Source: Candidatus Aegiribacteria sp. MLS_C
GTDB lineage: Bacteria > Fermentibacterota > Fermentibacteria > Fermentibacterales > JCC-6
Reading direction: 5' to 3'
DNA length: 64,000 nucleotides
Assembly: GCA_002030045.1 (NCBI GenBank)
Contig: LQBI01000033.1
Coordinates: 1 to 64,000, forward strand
A model generated the notes under the pieces. The model made no database searches. It saw only the letters and a list, made by a program, of their open reading frames with translations, and was not told where the DNA came from. Positions 46,107 to 54,807 of this stretch are shown in pieces. Position numbers and translations under genes: made by a program. Every line of letters begins with the position of its first letter. The stretch's first letter is position 1.

Positions 46107-46162
46107 GGGGTCGCCCTTACGGGGTCGCCCTTACGGGGTCGTACGTTACTTCGGGTCACTTA
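46107..46162 (+). repeat. REP-like element, copy B, with 14-bp tandem units (left of RAYT)
   Basis: Two copies of GGGGTCGCCCTTAC (46107-46120, 46121-46134) run into the core GGGGTCGTACGTTACTTCGG with GTCACTTA (46135-46162). The core is identical to copy A at 12578 and is the inverse of copy C at 47363. Copies B and C bracket the transposase gene in opposite orientation. Confidence 0.9.
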
Positions 46163-46297
46163 CGTCAAGCCGGGGTCGCTCGATCAATATGACCGATGCT
46201 AATTACCCGTCATTTTTGCTGACTATCTCTGAATGGATTGGGTTCTGCTCTCTCACATAGACTTGAAACTGTTCTGATTTGCAGGTACAATCCTTGT

Positions 46298-47308
46298 ATG
46301 GCAAGAATGATGCGGGCCGATTGGCAGGGAGCCGTCCACCATGTGATGGCAAGGGGCATAGATGGAAGGTATGTCTTCTCTTCTGAACAAGACAAGGAAG
46401 ACCTGCTTTCAAGACTTGCCTTACTTGTCACCGAATTGGAATTCAGCGTCTATGCCTGGGCCATAATGCCCAATCACCTGCATCTATTAGTCCGAACCGG
46501 CAAGGAACCGCTATGGAAGCTCATGCATAGACTGCTCACCGGATACGGTCTTGTCTACAACAGGAATTACGAAAGGCGAGGACATGTCTTCCAGAGCAGG
46601 TTCAGGTCTATCCTCGTCCAGGAAGAGCTATACTTCGTGCGATTATTGAGGTACATACACCGCAATCCCTTAGAAGCTGGACTTGTTCACGGACCCGAGT
46701 CGCTTGCCCAATACAGGTGGTGTGGTCATGGTGCTATACTTGGCAAACATATGAATATATGGCAAGATACAAGCTATGTGATTGCTTATTTTGGAGATAA
46801 GTATGGAAGTGATGGAATCTCTGAGTATTTGAAGGCTGTTATAGAAGATTGCGATGATAAATTTACTAATATTCTTGTTGAGGGTTCTTTCATCATAGGA
46901 AGGGACGGAATCACTCCAGCTGTCAATGATTATCGAGAATGGACAGGCTGCTGCAGGGTGTTAGGTGATGAGTGTTTTGCATTGGATAGCCTGAAGAGAA
47001 TCAGGAGTAGTGGTGCTGACGGCATCAGGGATAGATCTGATGTCCATCAGGGAATAGAATCATTGCTAATTTGGGTTAGGAAGGAATACGGAATCACGAG
47101 ACAAATGCTGCAGGGGATGTCACGGAATCCATCTCTTTGTGAAGCAAGAGCGGTTGTTTCCTGGGTTTGCACTCAAAGAATGGGTTTGAGTATTGCTGAT
47201 TGTATGCGTCTCCTTGGAATGAGCAGGAGCGGAGTTCGCAAGGCTATCGCAAGAGCAGAGAGTCTACAGAGAAAGAATCCTCGCATTAATGATATTCCAT
47301 TTTCGTAA
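46298..47308 (+). CDS. REP-associated tyrosine transposase (RAYT, Y1/HUH family)
   Basis: The 336-residue protein has the Y1-transposase core: MARMMRADWQGAVHHVMARG, the HUH motif in WAIMPNHLHLLVRTG (His60, His62), and catalytic Tyr119 in LLRYIHRNPLEAGLV. Residues ~200-330 form a C-terminal extension ending in a helix-turn-helix-like segment (LSIADCMRLLGMSRSGVRKA) similar to DnaA-C/HTH domains of long RAYTs. The enzyme nicks and rejoins single-stranded palindromic REPs. ATG 46298 is preferred over an ATG at 46238 because homology begins there. The AT-rich codon use of the second half suggests horizontal origin. It is a single gene, independent of its neighbours. Confidence 0.92.
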   Translation: MARMMRADWQGAVHHVMARGIDGRYVFSSEQDKEDLLSRLALLVTELEFSVYAWAIMPNHLHLLVRTGKEPLWKLMHRLLTGYGLVYNRNYERRGHVFQSRFRSILVQEELYFVRLLRYIHRNPLEAGLVHGPESLAQYRWCGHGAILGKHMNIWQDTSYVIAYFGDKYGSDGISEYLKAVIEDCDDKFTNILVEGSFIIGRDGITPAVNDYREWTGCCRVLGDECFALDSLKRIRSSGADGIRDRSDVHQGIESLLIWVRKEYGITRQMLQGMSRNPSLCEARAVVSWVCTQRMGLSIADCMRLLGMSRSGVRKAIARAESLQRKNPRINDIPFS

Positions 47309-47362
47309 ATGATTCACGAATCAACGGCCGATCGAGAGTGATCGTATGACCCCCGGGTAGGC

Positions 47363-47424
47363 AAGTGACCCGAAGTAACGTACGACCCCGTCGGCCCCGA
47401 CCCCGTCAGGCCGACCCCGTCAGG
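47363..47424 (-). repeat. REP-like element, copy C, with 14-bp tandem units (right of RAYT)
   Basis: The core AAGTGACCCGAAGTAACGTA with CGACCCC (47363-47389) is the reverse complement of copies A and B. After a GTCGGCC-type spacer, CCGACCCCGTCAGG occurs twice in tandem (47397-47410, 47411-47424). The second copy contains the stop codon of the neighbouring minus-strand gene (47420-47422), so the repeat has shaped the C-terminus of that protein. Confidence 0.9.
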
Positions 47425-49522
47425 CGGTTCCGCGAAAGGCTATCCAGAGGGCTTTCAGAAGGCTGCGCGGATGAAGCAGGATGTTGGAATAGGCCTGGTT
47501 CGCAAGGGGACAGTAACACTCCCCCCTTCTGATGGATCTGCGTATCTTTCTCGCGGCCTTCGAGTTCCATATCTCCCTGAAGTCGGTGTTCTCATCGACC
47601 CTGCCCATTTCGCCACTGTAGGCCAGGACCGCACAGGGCCAGATGCCTCCGTCGGAATTGATGTGAACGTTCATCAACCCGGCCGAGCATGGAATGACCT
47701 GCCTCCTCTCGTTGAGTATTCTGACCACCAGGTCGTAGTAAACCACCCTGAGCGCGGTAGTGATCCTCGGGAGGAGTTTCATGTCCTTCATCTTTTCCAG
47801 GACCGACTGCTTGAATACTTCCATTATCCTTTCGTAGCTTTCGCTGTCAGGGGTGATACCCGAACCGATATTGAAGAACTCCTCCCTTTCCTCGGCGATC
47901 TCGTTTATGTAGGAATCCACTCCTATGTTCCGTGCGTACTCGATGATCTCGTCCAGCCTGTCAGCGTTGTACTTCGATATCACTGTTCCGATACCTATCT
48001 GAAGGTTGTCGTACCGCTCCTGTAGTTCACGCAGCTGTCCGAGGGTCTCGAGCAGCCGCCTGAAGTTGCCCGGAACTCCCCTTATCTCATCATGCAGCTC
48101 TCCGACACCGTCGAAGGACGGTTTTATCGTCAGCAAGGTTCCCGGTGCCTCTTTTTCGATCACATCCAGGATCTCCCCGGTCATGGCGGCTATGCGCTCC
48201 ACCGCCAGCGCATTCGTGGGGATGTGTATCACGGCGGGTGTCATGAACCTGCAGGCAAGAGCGATTATCTCGGGCAGATCGTCTCTCAGGAATGGTTCTC
48301 CGCCTGACACGTTGAAGAAGTAGGTCCATCCGATGGACCTGAACAGTCTCTCTATGGTGGCAAGGTCGAGATCGTCCCCGGAGTCGTGCTTCCAGATGTA
48401 GCATGTCCTGCAGCGCGACTGGCACCTCCTCGTGACGGAGAAGGTCACATTGATCGGGTTTGGGGCCCTGGAGAGACCGTACATCGCCAGCTTGCTCCGG
48501 ATGACGCTGCCGGCAAGATGGAAGACCTGCTCGATATGGTTCATCGTACGTGTGTATTTTCTGCGGAGCGCTCCGTATATGATCGCCTGAAGGGCATAGA
48601 GACCCTCGACCAGCATGAGGAGGAGCCTCTGCCCCAGCGCTATCACTGTGGCCACCTGGACGCCTCCGGCGAAACCCGAGAGGAGGAGACCCTGTACGCC
48701 TTCACGTATCCCTATTCCACCCGGGATGAAGACCATGATAAGTGCTATGAACCAGGACATCGGACCTGCAAGAAGACATACCGCCACCATTGCGAACGGT
48801 TCCTGGGGACGGACGCCGAATCCCCTGAACCAGAAGAAGAGAGCCATACTGCGAAGGGTCCATGAAAGAAGGTGATAACCTATGAAGACGGCCTGGTGCC
48901 TGTGAGATATATGGGGCAGGTTCTCGATGTCCGTATTGAACCTGTGGCTGAGCCTGTGGGCGAGGAATTTCTGTATCCTCGGGGCGAACAGCATGAGTAT
49001 GCCCAGAAGTGCGGAGAACCAGAGAACCACCACCACCGGCAGCGGCACACTGGCCAGACGCAGGAAGGGAAGGGCAATGATGGCCATGACGGTGAGCGCC
49101 ACCATCATGTAGATATTCTCCAGGATGAATGCCGTGATGCCCTTTACAGGCCCTATGCCGTTCGCCCTCAGGAAGGTTACCCTGCCCACCACCATCCAGA
49201 GCTTACCGGGAACGTACTGACCCATCTGAGTGATGTACCAGTTCCTCCTGACCTCGCCCTTGTCCAGCTTCGGGATCTTCAGCGCGTCGAGGATCTTGCG
49301 CCAGGGCGCCGGGGCGAAGTAGTAGCCCAGCATAAGCGAAACGAAGGCCAGGAATATCATGGGCAGGCTGGCACCTTCCCTGGATTCGGCCCAGAACTCG
49401 TGCAGTTCCGGCTCCCATTCAGGCCATAGCACGAGGGCGAAATATACCGCTGCGACCACCAGCAGGATGATACCGCCCCAGGTTGTCAGCCTGTTGAAGA
49501 ACCGTCTCCTGTCATGGGTCAC
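47420..49522 (-). CDS. Fusion: LPG-synthase-like flippase/membrane domain with radical SAM domain
   Basis: The 700-residue protein joins two families. Residues ~1-320 are a multi-pass membrane domain of the AglD/MprF N-terminal type (UPF0104): QMGQYVPGKLWMVVGRVTFL and FIPGGIGIREGVQGLLLSG. Residues ~355-690 are a radical SAM enzyme with the CxxxCxxC cluster (Cys367, 371, 374 in RRCQSRCRTCYIW), SGGEPFLRDDLPEIIALACR and a short SPASM-like tail (PCSAGLMNVHINSDGGIWPC, GECYCPLAN). The flippase-like part would handle a lipid or lipid-linked sugar and the radical SAM part would modify a substrate at the inner face; this is inference. It ends the envelope operon and has a start that overlaps the YfhO-like gene stop by four bases. 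Confidence 0.88.
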   Translation of the reverse strand: MTHDRRRFFNRLTTWGGIILLVVAAVYFALVLWPEWEPELHEFWAESREGASLPMIFLAFVSLMLGYYFAPAPWRKILDALKIPKLDKGEVRRNWYITQMGQYVPGKLWMVVGRVTFLRANGIGPVKGITAFILENIYMMVALTVMAIIALPFLRLASVPLPVVVVLWFSALLGILMLFAPRIQKFLAHRLSHRFNTDIENLPHISHRHQAVFIGYHLLSWTLRSMALFFWFRGFGVRPQEPFAMVAVCLLAGPMSWFIALIMVFIPGGIGIREGVQGLLLSGFAGGVQVATVIALGQRLLLMLVEGLYALQAIIYGALRRKYTRTMNHIEQVFHLAGSVIRSKLAMYGLSRAPNPINVTFSVTRRCQSRCRTCYIWKHDSGDDLDLATIERLFRSIGWTYFFNVSGGEPFLRDDLPEIIALACRFMTPAVIHIPTNALAVERIAAMTGEILDVIEKEAPGTLLTIKPSFDGVGELHDEIRGVPGNFRRLLETLGQLRELQERYDNLQIGIGTVISKYNADRLDEIIEYARNIGVDSYINEIAEEREEFFNIGSGITPDSESYERIMEVFKQSVLEKMKDMKLLPRITTALRVVYYDLVVRILNERRQVIPCSAGLMNVHINSDGGIWPCAVLAYSGEMGRVDENTDFREIWNSKAARKIRRSIRRGECYCPLANQAYSNILLHPRSLLKALWIAFRGTA

Positions 49523-51858
49523 CCCGTTCTCTCCCTCCGCCTTGAGATCAGGAGGTCTGCGGCCAGCATCAGAAGTATGCTCCCCGCTCCCGCCATCGAT
49601 ACGATCAGGCCCGTGGAGACATCGGATGAATCGAAAACGAATTCCACTTCATGAGTTCCCGCCGGGACAGCCACCGCCCTCTGCCAGTGGTTCGCCTGAA
49701 GCATCTTCCCGGGTATTCCGTCGATCGTCACCTTCCATCGGGGATACCAGGTATCCGCAAGCACCAGAAGGCCGGAGTAGGGGTTGTCCGTCCCCACTAC
49801 CACGCGATGGGGATCGTCCACTATCAGGGTAGCCCGGGCTTCATGGACATTCAGGCTGTCCGGCAGCCCGGGATCATCGTACAGCACGGTGACCGTCTGA
49901 GGGTCCAGACCGCCGGAGAGCAGGCTGATGCAGGAGTTTCGCGACAGAAGGACCCATGATCCGGCGAAGAAGGTCCTGGGGAGTGGATCTTCAGGAACGA
50001 GGAGCTGAAGAGTGTCGGTAAGTGAGGGATCGGAGGATGATGCCTGCTCAAGAAGCATCCTCCTGAATTCCGAATAGTCGATGTAGCCATCCTGCGACTG
50101 CATCACGGTGAATGAGGTCTGCCTGTAGGCAAGTGCTCCCCCAGATGAGATCATTTCCTGCAGGTCCTGGGCCACAGCGGGTTTCGCCGCATGGTAGCCG
50201 AGAACGGACCTCACTCCGTCAGGCATGAAGTCGTTTCCTCCCGGAAGCAGCCTGCCGGAACCCGCCAGTTCAGCAACGCCCGGATGCTCATCGAGGAGAT
50301 CTTCAACATCGGTCTCCCGCAGGAACACCTGGAAATCCCTGTCGATCGGGATCGTCTCGATGCCTATTACCAGAGCGATCAGCACGCCGGGAACCGCAAC
50401 CGAACCCCGGACGAGCGCCTTCCTGAAATGCACCGTTCCGGCAAGCACAAGGCCGACCAGAGCTGCACGCAGGAAGTCCGTCGCCGCCATGTCCACCCTG
50501 CGATCTACCAGAAGGGAGTATCCTGCACCACCGGGGATCCCCATCCTGTCCCACCATGCTGACTGGAGGCCCGGAAGGGCGAATCCCGCCGCCAGGAAGA
50601 CAAGCAGGCAGAAAGCCGAGAAAGCCAGGATGACCCTGACGAAAGCCCTGCGGGGAAAACCTTCCCCCCTGAAGAGAGCATCAAAGCCGGGACCGGCGGA
50701 GAGGGCAAGGGCGGATGTGGTAAGAAATGCCGCCATATGCGGCGCCCGGAGTTTCCTGAAGAATGGCATGGCCCTGTATAACAGCCCGAAGAGAGGAGTG
50801 TACCCTCCCCAGGATACTATCAGTCCCAGCAGCCCGACCGTGAGAAGAGGCCACCTGTACCTGCCCGGAGAACCGGTGAACGCTGCCATGGCCAGCAGGA
50901 ACACAAGCACGCCAAGGAACTCGCTGCTGAGACGCAGACCCAGTCTGCCGAAGTACGCAGGAACTCCCGAGACCATGCTGTCCCGGAATCCGTGCCGGTA
51001 TCCGAACAGGTGAGGGAAGACCATGGTCAGCGATTCCTCTGGAGGAAGGGAATAGCTCTCGGCCTGGTCCGGTGTCAGGTCTTCGCCCCTGGTTGAATAG
51101 CGGGAGAAATTGTAGCCCGGAAGGAGCTGCACCGATCCCACGGCTACTCCGAGCAGCATCACGGTGAGCAGGCCGACCGATGCCCTGCCGGCGTTCTTCC
51201 ACCTGCTTCCACCTGCTGAGAAGACCCTGTATCCTGTCCAGACCACAGCCGCCATAACCGAGTAGAGCATCATCTGTGGATGGCTTGCCAGGGCCTGCAT
51301 CCCCAGTGCGAATCCCCCGTAGGCCGGATACCTTGCCCTTCCGGTCCTTGCCCACATCTCACAGGAGTAGAGAAGCAGGGGCAGGTAGCTCCAGCATATT
51401 ATCTTGCTTCCATGACCGGCGTAGAAGAGCGTATTGCTCCAGGCCGTGGTGGCGAAGGCGATGCATCCCACTATACGGCCCCATCTGCCCACCCCGATGG
51501 AACCCAGGAACATCCATGCGAAGACACCGCCGAGCAGCATGTGAAGGGGGAAGATGAACCTCGCGACGGCACCGGTGCCTCCCGAGATCATCAGAAGCCA
51601 TCTGAGGGGATAGAGGACCGGAGCCGAGAAGGAGGAGTAGAAGGGGACACCGCAGAATATGTAGGGATTCCAGTGGGGCAGGCCGCCACCTCTCATGGCC
51701 GACTCCGTATAGGCGAAGAACGGGTATCCCTGTGCAACGGTATCGCTCATCTCACCACCGGGCAGCCGGCCCGTGGTGAAGACGGTTGAATAGGTGATGA
51801 ACACCGCCGGCAGGAGGAAGAGGAGAAATAAGTACCTGCTTTCCCTCATCTTCTTCAA
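49519..51858 (-). CDS. YfhO-like multi-pass membrane protein
   Basis: The 779-residue protein has an N-terminal segment followed by a luminal/periplasmic loop typical of YfhO-type glycosyltransferase-like proteins: GEMSDTVAQGYPFFAYTESA, GGLPHWNPYIFCGVPFYSSF. About eleven hydrophobic segments follow, then a large extracytoplasmic C-terminal domain that includes VLADTWYPRWKVTIDGIPGK and ending with one last membrane span. In Gram-positive bacteria YfhO helps glycosylate lipoteichoic acid, taking undecaprenyl-linked sugars outside the membrane. Here a similar transfer to an envelope lipid or polysaccharide is inferred. It has ATGA overlaps with both neighbours in the operon. Confidence 0.85.
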   Translation of the reverse strand: MKKMRESRYLFLLFLLPAVFITYSTVFTTGRLPGGEMSDTVAQGYPFFAYTESAMRGGGLPHWNPYIFCGVPFYSSFSAPVLYPLRWLLMISGGTGAVARFIFPLHMLLGGVFAWMFLGSIGVGRWGRIVGCIAFATTAWSNTLFYAGHGSKIICWSYLPLLLYSCEMWARTGRARYPAYGGFALGMQALASHPQMMLYSVMAAVVWTGYRVFSAGGSRWKNAGRASVGLLTVMLLGVAVGSVQLLPGYNFSRYSTRGEDLTPDQAESYSLPPEESLTMVFPHLFGYRHGFRDSMVSGVPAYFGRLGLRLSSEFLGVLVFLLAMAAFTGSPGRYRWPLLTVGLLGLIVSWGGYTPLFGLLYRAMPFFRKLRAPHMAAFLTTSALALSAGPGFDALFRGEGFPRRAFVRVILAFSAFCLLVFLAAGFALPGLQSAWWDRMGIPGGAGYSLLVDRRVDMAATDFLRAALVGLVLAGTVHFRKALVRGSVAVPGVLIALVIGIETIPIDRDFQVFLRETDVEDLLDEHPGVAELAGSGRLLPGGNDFMPDGVRSVLGYHAAKPAVAQDLQEMISSGGALAYRQTSFTVMQSQDGYIDYSEFRRMLLEQASSSDPSLTDTLQLLVPEDPLPRTFFAGSWVLLSRNSCISLLSGGLDPQTVTVLYDDPGLPDSLNVHEARATLIVDDPHRVVVGTDNPYSGLLVLADTWYPRWKVTIDGIPGKMLQANHWQRAVAVPAGTHEVEFVFDSSDVSTGLIVSMAGAGSILLMLAADLLISRRRERTG

Positions 51859-52802
51859 TTCGTGCCTCGCTTTCCGACAAGTCCGGTCCCTCTGGCTCCA
51901 GCAAGGGCGAAAGATACTTCAAAGACCGAAAGTATCAAACGCTCACCTGCGATCACCGCCAGGAAGGGTCCGGTCTGTCCTGAAGACGCCAGCATCGCAG
52001 TTGCCACTGCCTCCCGTATGCCCACGCCTCCCGGAACGAGGAAGACGATGTAGCCCGCCAGCCATGACAGAGGTGCCGCGGCAAGACAGACCGGCAGGCT
52101 GACCTGCCCGATGCCGAATCCGGTGATCCACAGGTACAGGCTGACTCCCCGGACCAGCCAGTTCGCTGCGTAGAAAAGGAGGAGTCCCATCGATACGGCA
52201 AACCGGGGCAGAGGGAGTTCCTCCGGAGAACGTCCGTACTTCAATCCGTACAGCCATCTCTGAAGAGGTCTCAGGAAGGGGACGACCAGAAGTGAAGCCC
52301 CTGCTGTGACCACCGCGCCCTTCAGGGCGGTGCTGGAGAAGACCGAACCGGTTGAGAAGAGGGCGAACGGCAGGGCGGCCAGACCCGCACCCGCAGCCGT
52401 GTAGAGAAGCTCAAGGAAAGGCACGCTGGTCGCCCGGAACCCCGAAAGCCCCCTGGATTTCAGGAAAGCCGCCCTGCCGGCGAAGAGCCATATCTTGCCT
52501 GGTACGTACCGACCCAGCTGGCTCACGAACCAGACGTTCCTCAGTTCGCCGGTCCCGGCCCTGCAGCCGGCCTTTCTGGAGAGCACTCCCCATCCCAGGG
52601 GGATGGAATAGTAGGATAATCCCAGAAGGACAAAAGATGCCGTCAGTGACGGCCAGGAAGGGTCCCAGGAGAAATCGCCTATCTGGTCCAGCCAGGCGCC
52701 GCCGCGGTCCACTACTATCCATACCGCCAGCACGAGCAGCAGAAGGAGGAGGATCCTCGCTGCAGTCATGATGCGTTTTCCTGCCGCCCCGACCCGGATC
52801 AT
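51855..52802 (-). CDS. UPF0104/LPG-synthase-TM family membrane protein
   Basis: The 315-residue protein is a paralogue of the N-terminal half of the radical-SAM fusion: QLGRYVPGKIWLFAGRAAFL matches QMGQYVPGKLWMVVGRVTFL, and VFLVPGGVGIREAVATAML matches the VFIPGGIGIREGVQ segment. Eight to nine membrane spans are visible. This family includes flippase-like AglD and the flippase domain of MprF. The paired members in one operon suggest movement of a lipid-linked intermediate across the inner membrane. It overlaps both neighbours by four bases. Confidence 0.85.
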   Translation of the reverse strand: MIRVGAAGKRIMTAARILLLLLLVLAVWIVVDRGGAWLDQIGDFSWDPSWPSLTASFVLLGLSYYSIPLGWGVLSRKAGCRAGTGELRNVWFVSQLGRYVPGKIWLFAGRAAFLKSRGLSGFRATSVPFLELLYTAAGAGLAALPFALFSTGSVFSSTALKGAVVTAGASLLVVPFLRPLQRWLYGLKYGRSPEELPLPRFAVSMGLLLFYAANWLVRGVSLYLWITGFGIGQVSLPVCLAAAPLSWLAGYIVFLVPGGVGIREAVATAMLASSGQTGPFLAVIAGERLILSVFEVSFALAGARGTGLVGKRGTN

Positions 52803-53698
52803 CGCAGGTAACCCTCATTCCTGTACCATTCCATGGTCTTCGCCACTCCATCGGGCACGGGCCATTCGGGCTGGAAACCGGCTGCACATGCCCTGTCTAT
52901 CGAGACATAGTGGTCCTCCCCGAGGAGCCTGAGCCGGCTCTGCGAGAGCGACGGCGGACAGAGAGGACCGAGAAGCAGGAGTAATCTTAACGCGACCCTG
53001 GGAACAGGCAGCAGCAGCACTCTCCTTCCCACACACTCCCCGGCCTGAAGGGCCAGGTCGCCGACGGTCACGATGTCCGGACCGCCGATGTTGTAGAGGC
53101 CTCCGCTCAGCCGGCCTCCGGGCAGAGATGCCTCCACCGCCGAACACACGTCCTCGACGAAGGTGGGTCGTATTCTGGCACCTCTCCTTCCTATAAGAGG
53201 GAACAAGCCTCCGGCAGCCTTCCTGAACAGCGGGAGCTTGTGCCTGTCACCCGGCCCGTAGACGAAATCCGGTCTGAGGACCGTGACCGGTTCACTGTCC
53301 GGGGATCCCTCCCCGAGGAGGATTCTCTCACCGAGGGTCTTTGTCCTCTCGTAATCTCCCCAGGGCGCGTACGGTGAATCCTCGGAGGCCTCCGGAATGA
53401 GACCGGTAACTCCCGGTGTGCTCAGGTGTATGACCCTGGCACCCGTCCTTCCGCAGTGGTCCGCTATCATGGCGGGTATCCCGGCGTTGGACTTCTCCAT
53501 CTCCTCCAGCGGGACCCCTCTTCCCCCCAGTCTTCCCGCCGAGTTGACTATCACTTCCGCGTCGAGGGGGATCGAACCGGGCACGAGATCCCCGTTCAGG
53601 GACCTGGAGTGCGTGACGACTTCGTGGCCGGCATTCCGGAGACGGGAGGCGATACGGGATCCGATGAACCCTCCGGCTCCTGTTACGAATATTCTCAT
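52799..53698 (-). CDS. NAD(P)-dependent sugar epimerase/dehydratase (extended SDR)
   Basis: The 299-residue protein has the Rossmann start MRIFVTGAGGFIGSRIASRL, a VNSAGRLGGRGV segment, the catalytic tyrosine and lysine in GDYERTKTLGERI, and the PDFVYGPGDRHKLPLF substrate-binding stretch. It belongs to nucleotide-sugar-modifying short-chain dehydrogenases. The substrate cannot be told, but the operon position between glycosyltransferase and flippase-like genes suggests that it makes or modifies a sugar (or lipid-linked sugar) for the same pathway. Confidence 0.9.
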   Translation of the reverse strand: MRIFVTGAGGFIGSRIASRLRNAGHEVVTHSRSLNGDLVPGSIPLDAEVIVNSAGRLGGRGVPLEEMEKSNAGIPAMIADHCGRTGARVIHLSTPGVTGLIPEASEDSPYAPWGDYERTKTLGERILLGEGSPDSEPVTVLRPDFVYGPGDRHKLPLFRKAAGGLFPLIGRRGARIRPTFVEDVCSAVEASLPGGRLSGGLYNIGGPDIVTVGDLALQAGECVGRRVLLLPVPRVALRLLLLLGPLCPPSLSQSRLRLLGEDHYVSIDRACAAGFQPEWPVPDGVAKTMEWYRNEGYLR

Positions 53699-54807
53699 GC
53701 CAGAGATTCGATCAGCTCCCGGGCGTATTCCTCCCAGCTGAAGGAAGCAGCCTTGCGAGCTACCCTTTCCTCGGTCCCGGGGTCAAGCAGCAGGCTGAAA
53801 GCCTCCTCCACCGATTCGGCTATGCTGGACGGCGACCATGGCTCCGCCAGGTACCCGGTGCTGCCCACTTCCACCAGTTCCGAGAGACCGCCGGTATCAG
53901 TAAGCACCAGGACCTTGCCGAAGGAAAGGGCTATCTGTGCCACGCCGCTCTGTGTGGCCTGCCTGTAGGGAAGCACTACCACATCGGCAGCCTCGAAGTA
54001 TACGGCCACTTCCGAATCGGGTACGAAACGGTCTATCCACCTGATCCTGCGGGATAGACCCATGTTAGAGATTATGTCCAGTATTCCACGCCTGTCCGAG
54101 TAGGACTCGCCCACTATCAGAAGCAGTACGTCATCGGGAAGGGACCCCATGGCCCTGACCAGGTCCTGAACCCCCTTGTAGGTGCGTACAAGCCCGAAGA
54201 ACAGCACCAGACGGGCACTCCTGGAATAGCCCAGCCTCTCCCTGGCGCTGTCCCTGGTGATCGACGGGTCAAGGTACTGGTCGTATATCGGATGGTAGAG
54301 CTTGAGGATCCGGGTGTCCAGTTCAAGGCTTTTCGCTTCCTCCAGGTCCGTCCCGCTGTGGACCACGGCCAGCCTCATCCGGCCCAGGAACCGCCGGGTC
54401 AGCTTCCCTGCAAGCAGTACCGATTCGTGCGGTACCACGTTGTGACATATCGCAGCGGAGGGTATCGCACCGGGTACGGAAGCCATCAGCGACAGGGCAA
54501 AGAAGGGATGCCACCACTGGATTATCATCCTGTCGAAGCCGCCTTCCTCGAGGGCGGACCTTGCGGACATCCAGGCCAGTGGATTGCATGAATCGATCAA
54601 ACGCAGACCTCCGTTCCGGGGGGATGGGGTTCCCGGTTCCAGCTGGGAGGTACCCGGGAAGAGGATCGAGGGGTAGAGCCTGCTGTAGGAGACGGGCACG
54701 AAATCATCCTCCGGATAACACCGCACCAGTGTATCGAGGAGCTTCATGGAGAACTGCGCTATTCCACCCCTGTAGGGAGGAAAGGGACCGACGATCCCGA
54801 TCCTCAT
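53695..54807 (-). CDS. Glycosyltransferase family 4 (group 1)
   Basis: The 370-residue GT-B protein starts with IGIVGPFPPYRGGIAQFSMK and has the C-terminal nucleotide-sugar site: RLVLFFGLVRTYKGVQDLVR, DSEVAVYFEAADVVVLPYRQ, ATQSGVAQIALSFGKVLV, TDTGGLSELV. It transfers a sugar from a nucleotide donor, at the cytoplasmic side, onto a growing glycolipid or polysaccharide. There is no signal peptide. Starts and stops overlap the genes on both sides by four bases. Confidence 0.93.
   Translation of the reverse strand: MRIGIVGPFPPYRGGIAQFSMKLLDTLVRCYPEDDFVPVSYSRLYPSILFPGTSQLEPGTPSPRNGGLRLIDSCNPLAWMSARSALEEGGFDRMIIQWWHPFFALSLMASVPGAIPSAAICHNVVPHESVLLAGKLTRRFLGRMRLAVVHSGTDLEEAKSLELDTRILKLYHPIYDQYLDPSITRDSARERLGYSRSARLVLFFGLVRTYKGVQDLVRAMGSLPDDVLLLIVGESYSDRRGILDIISNMGLSRRIRWIDRFVPDSEVAVYFEAADVVVLPYRQATQSGVAQIALSFGKVLVLTDTGGLSELVEVGSTGYLAEPWSPSSIAESVEEAFSLLLDPGTEERVARKAASFSWEEYARELIESLA

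Larger units (their letters stand above)
46107..47424. mobile_element. RAYT locus bracketed by inverted REP-like elements
   Basis: The RAYT gene lies between inverted copies of one repeat core, with 14-bp tandem units outside each core (GGGGTCGCCCTTAC twice at the left, CCGACCCCGTCAGG twice at the right). This arrangement matches REP-RAYT modules (REPtrons) known in enterobacteria and pseudomonads, where the transposase acts on REPs across the genome. Base composition inside the gene, mainly from about 46740 on, is visibly more AT-rich than its surroundings. Confidence 0.75.
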
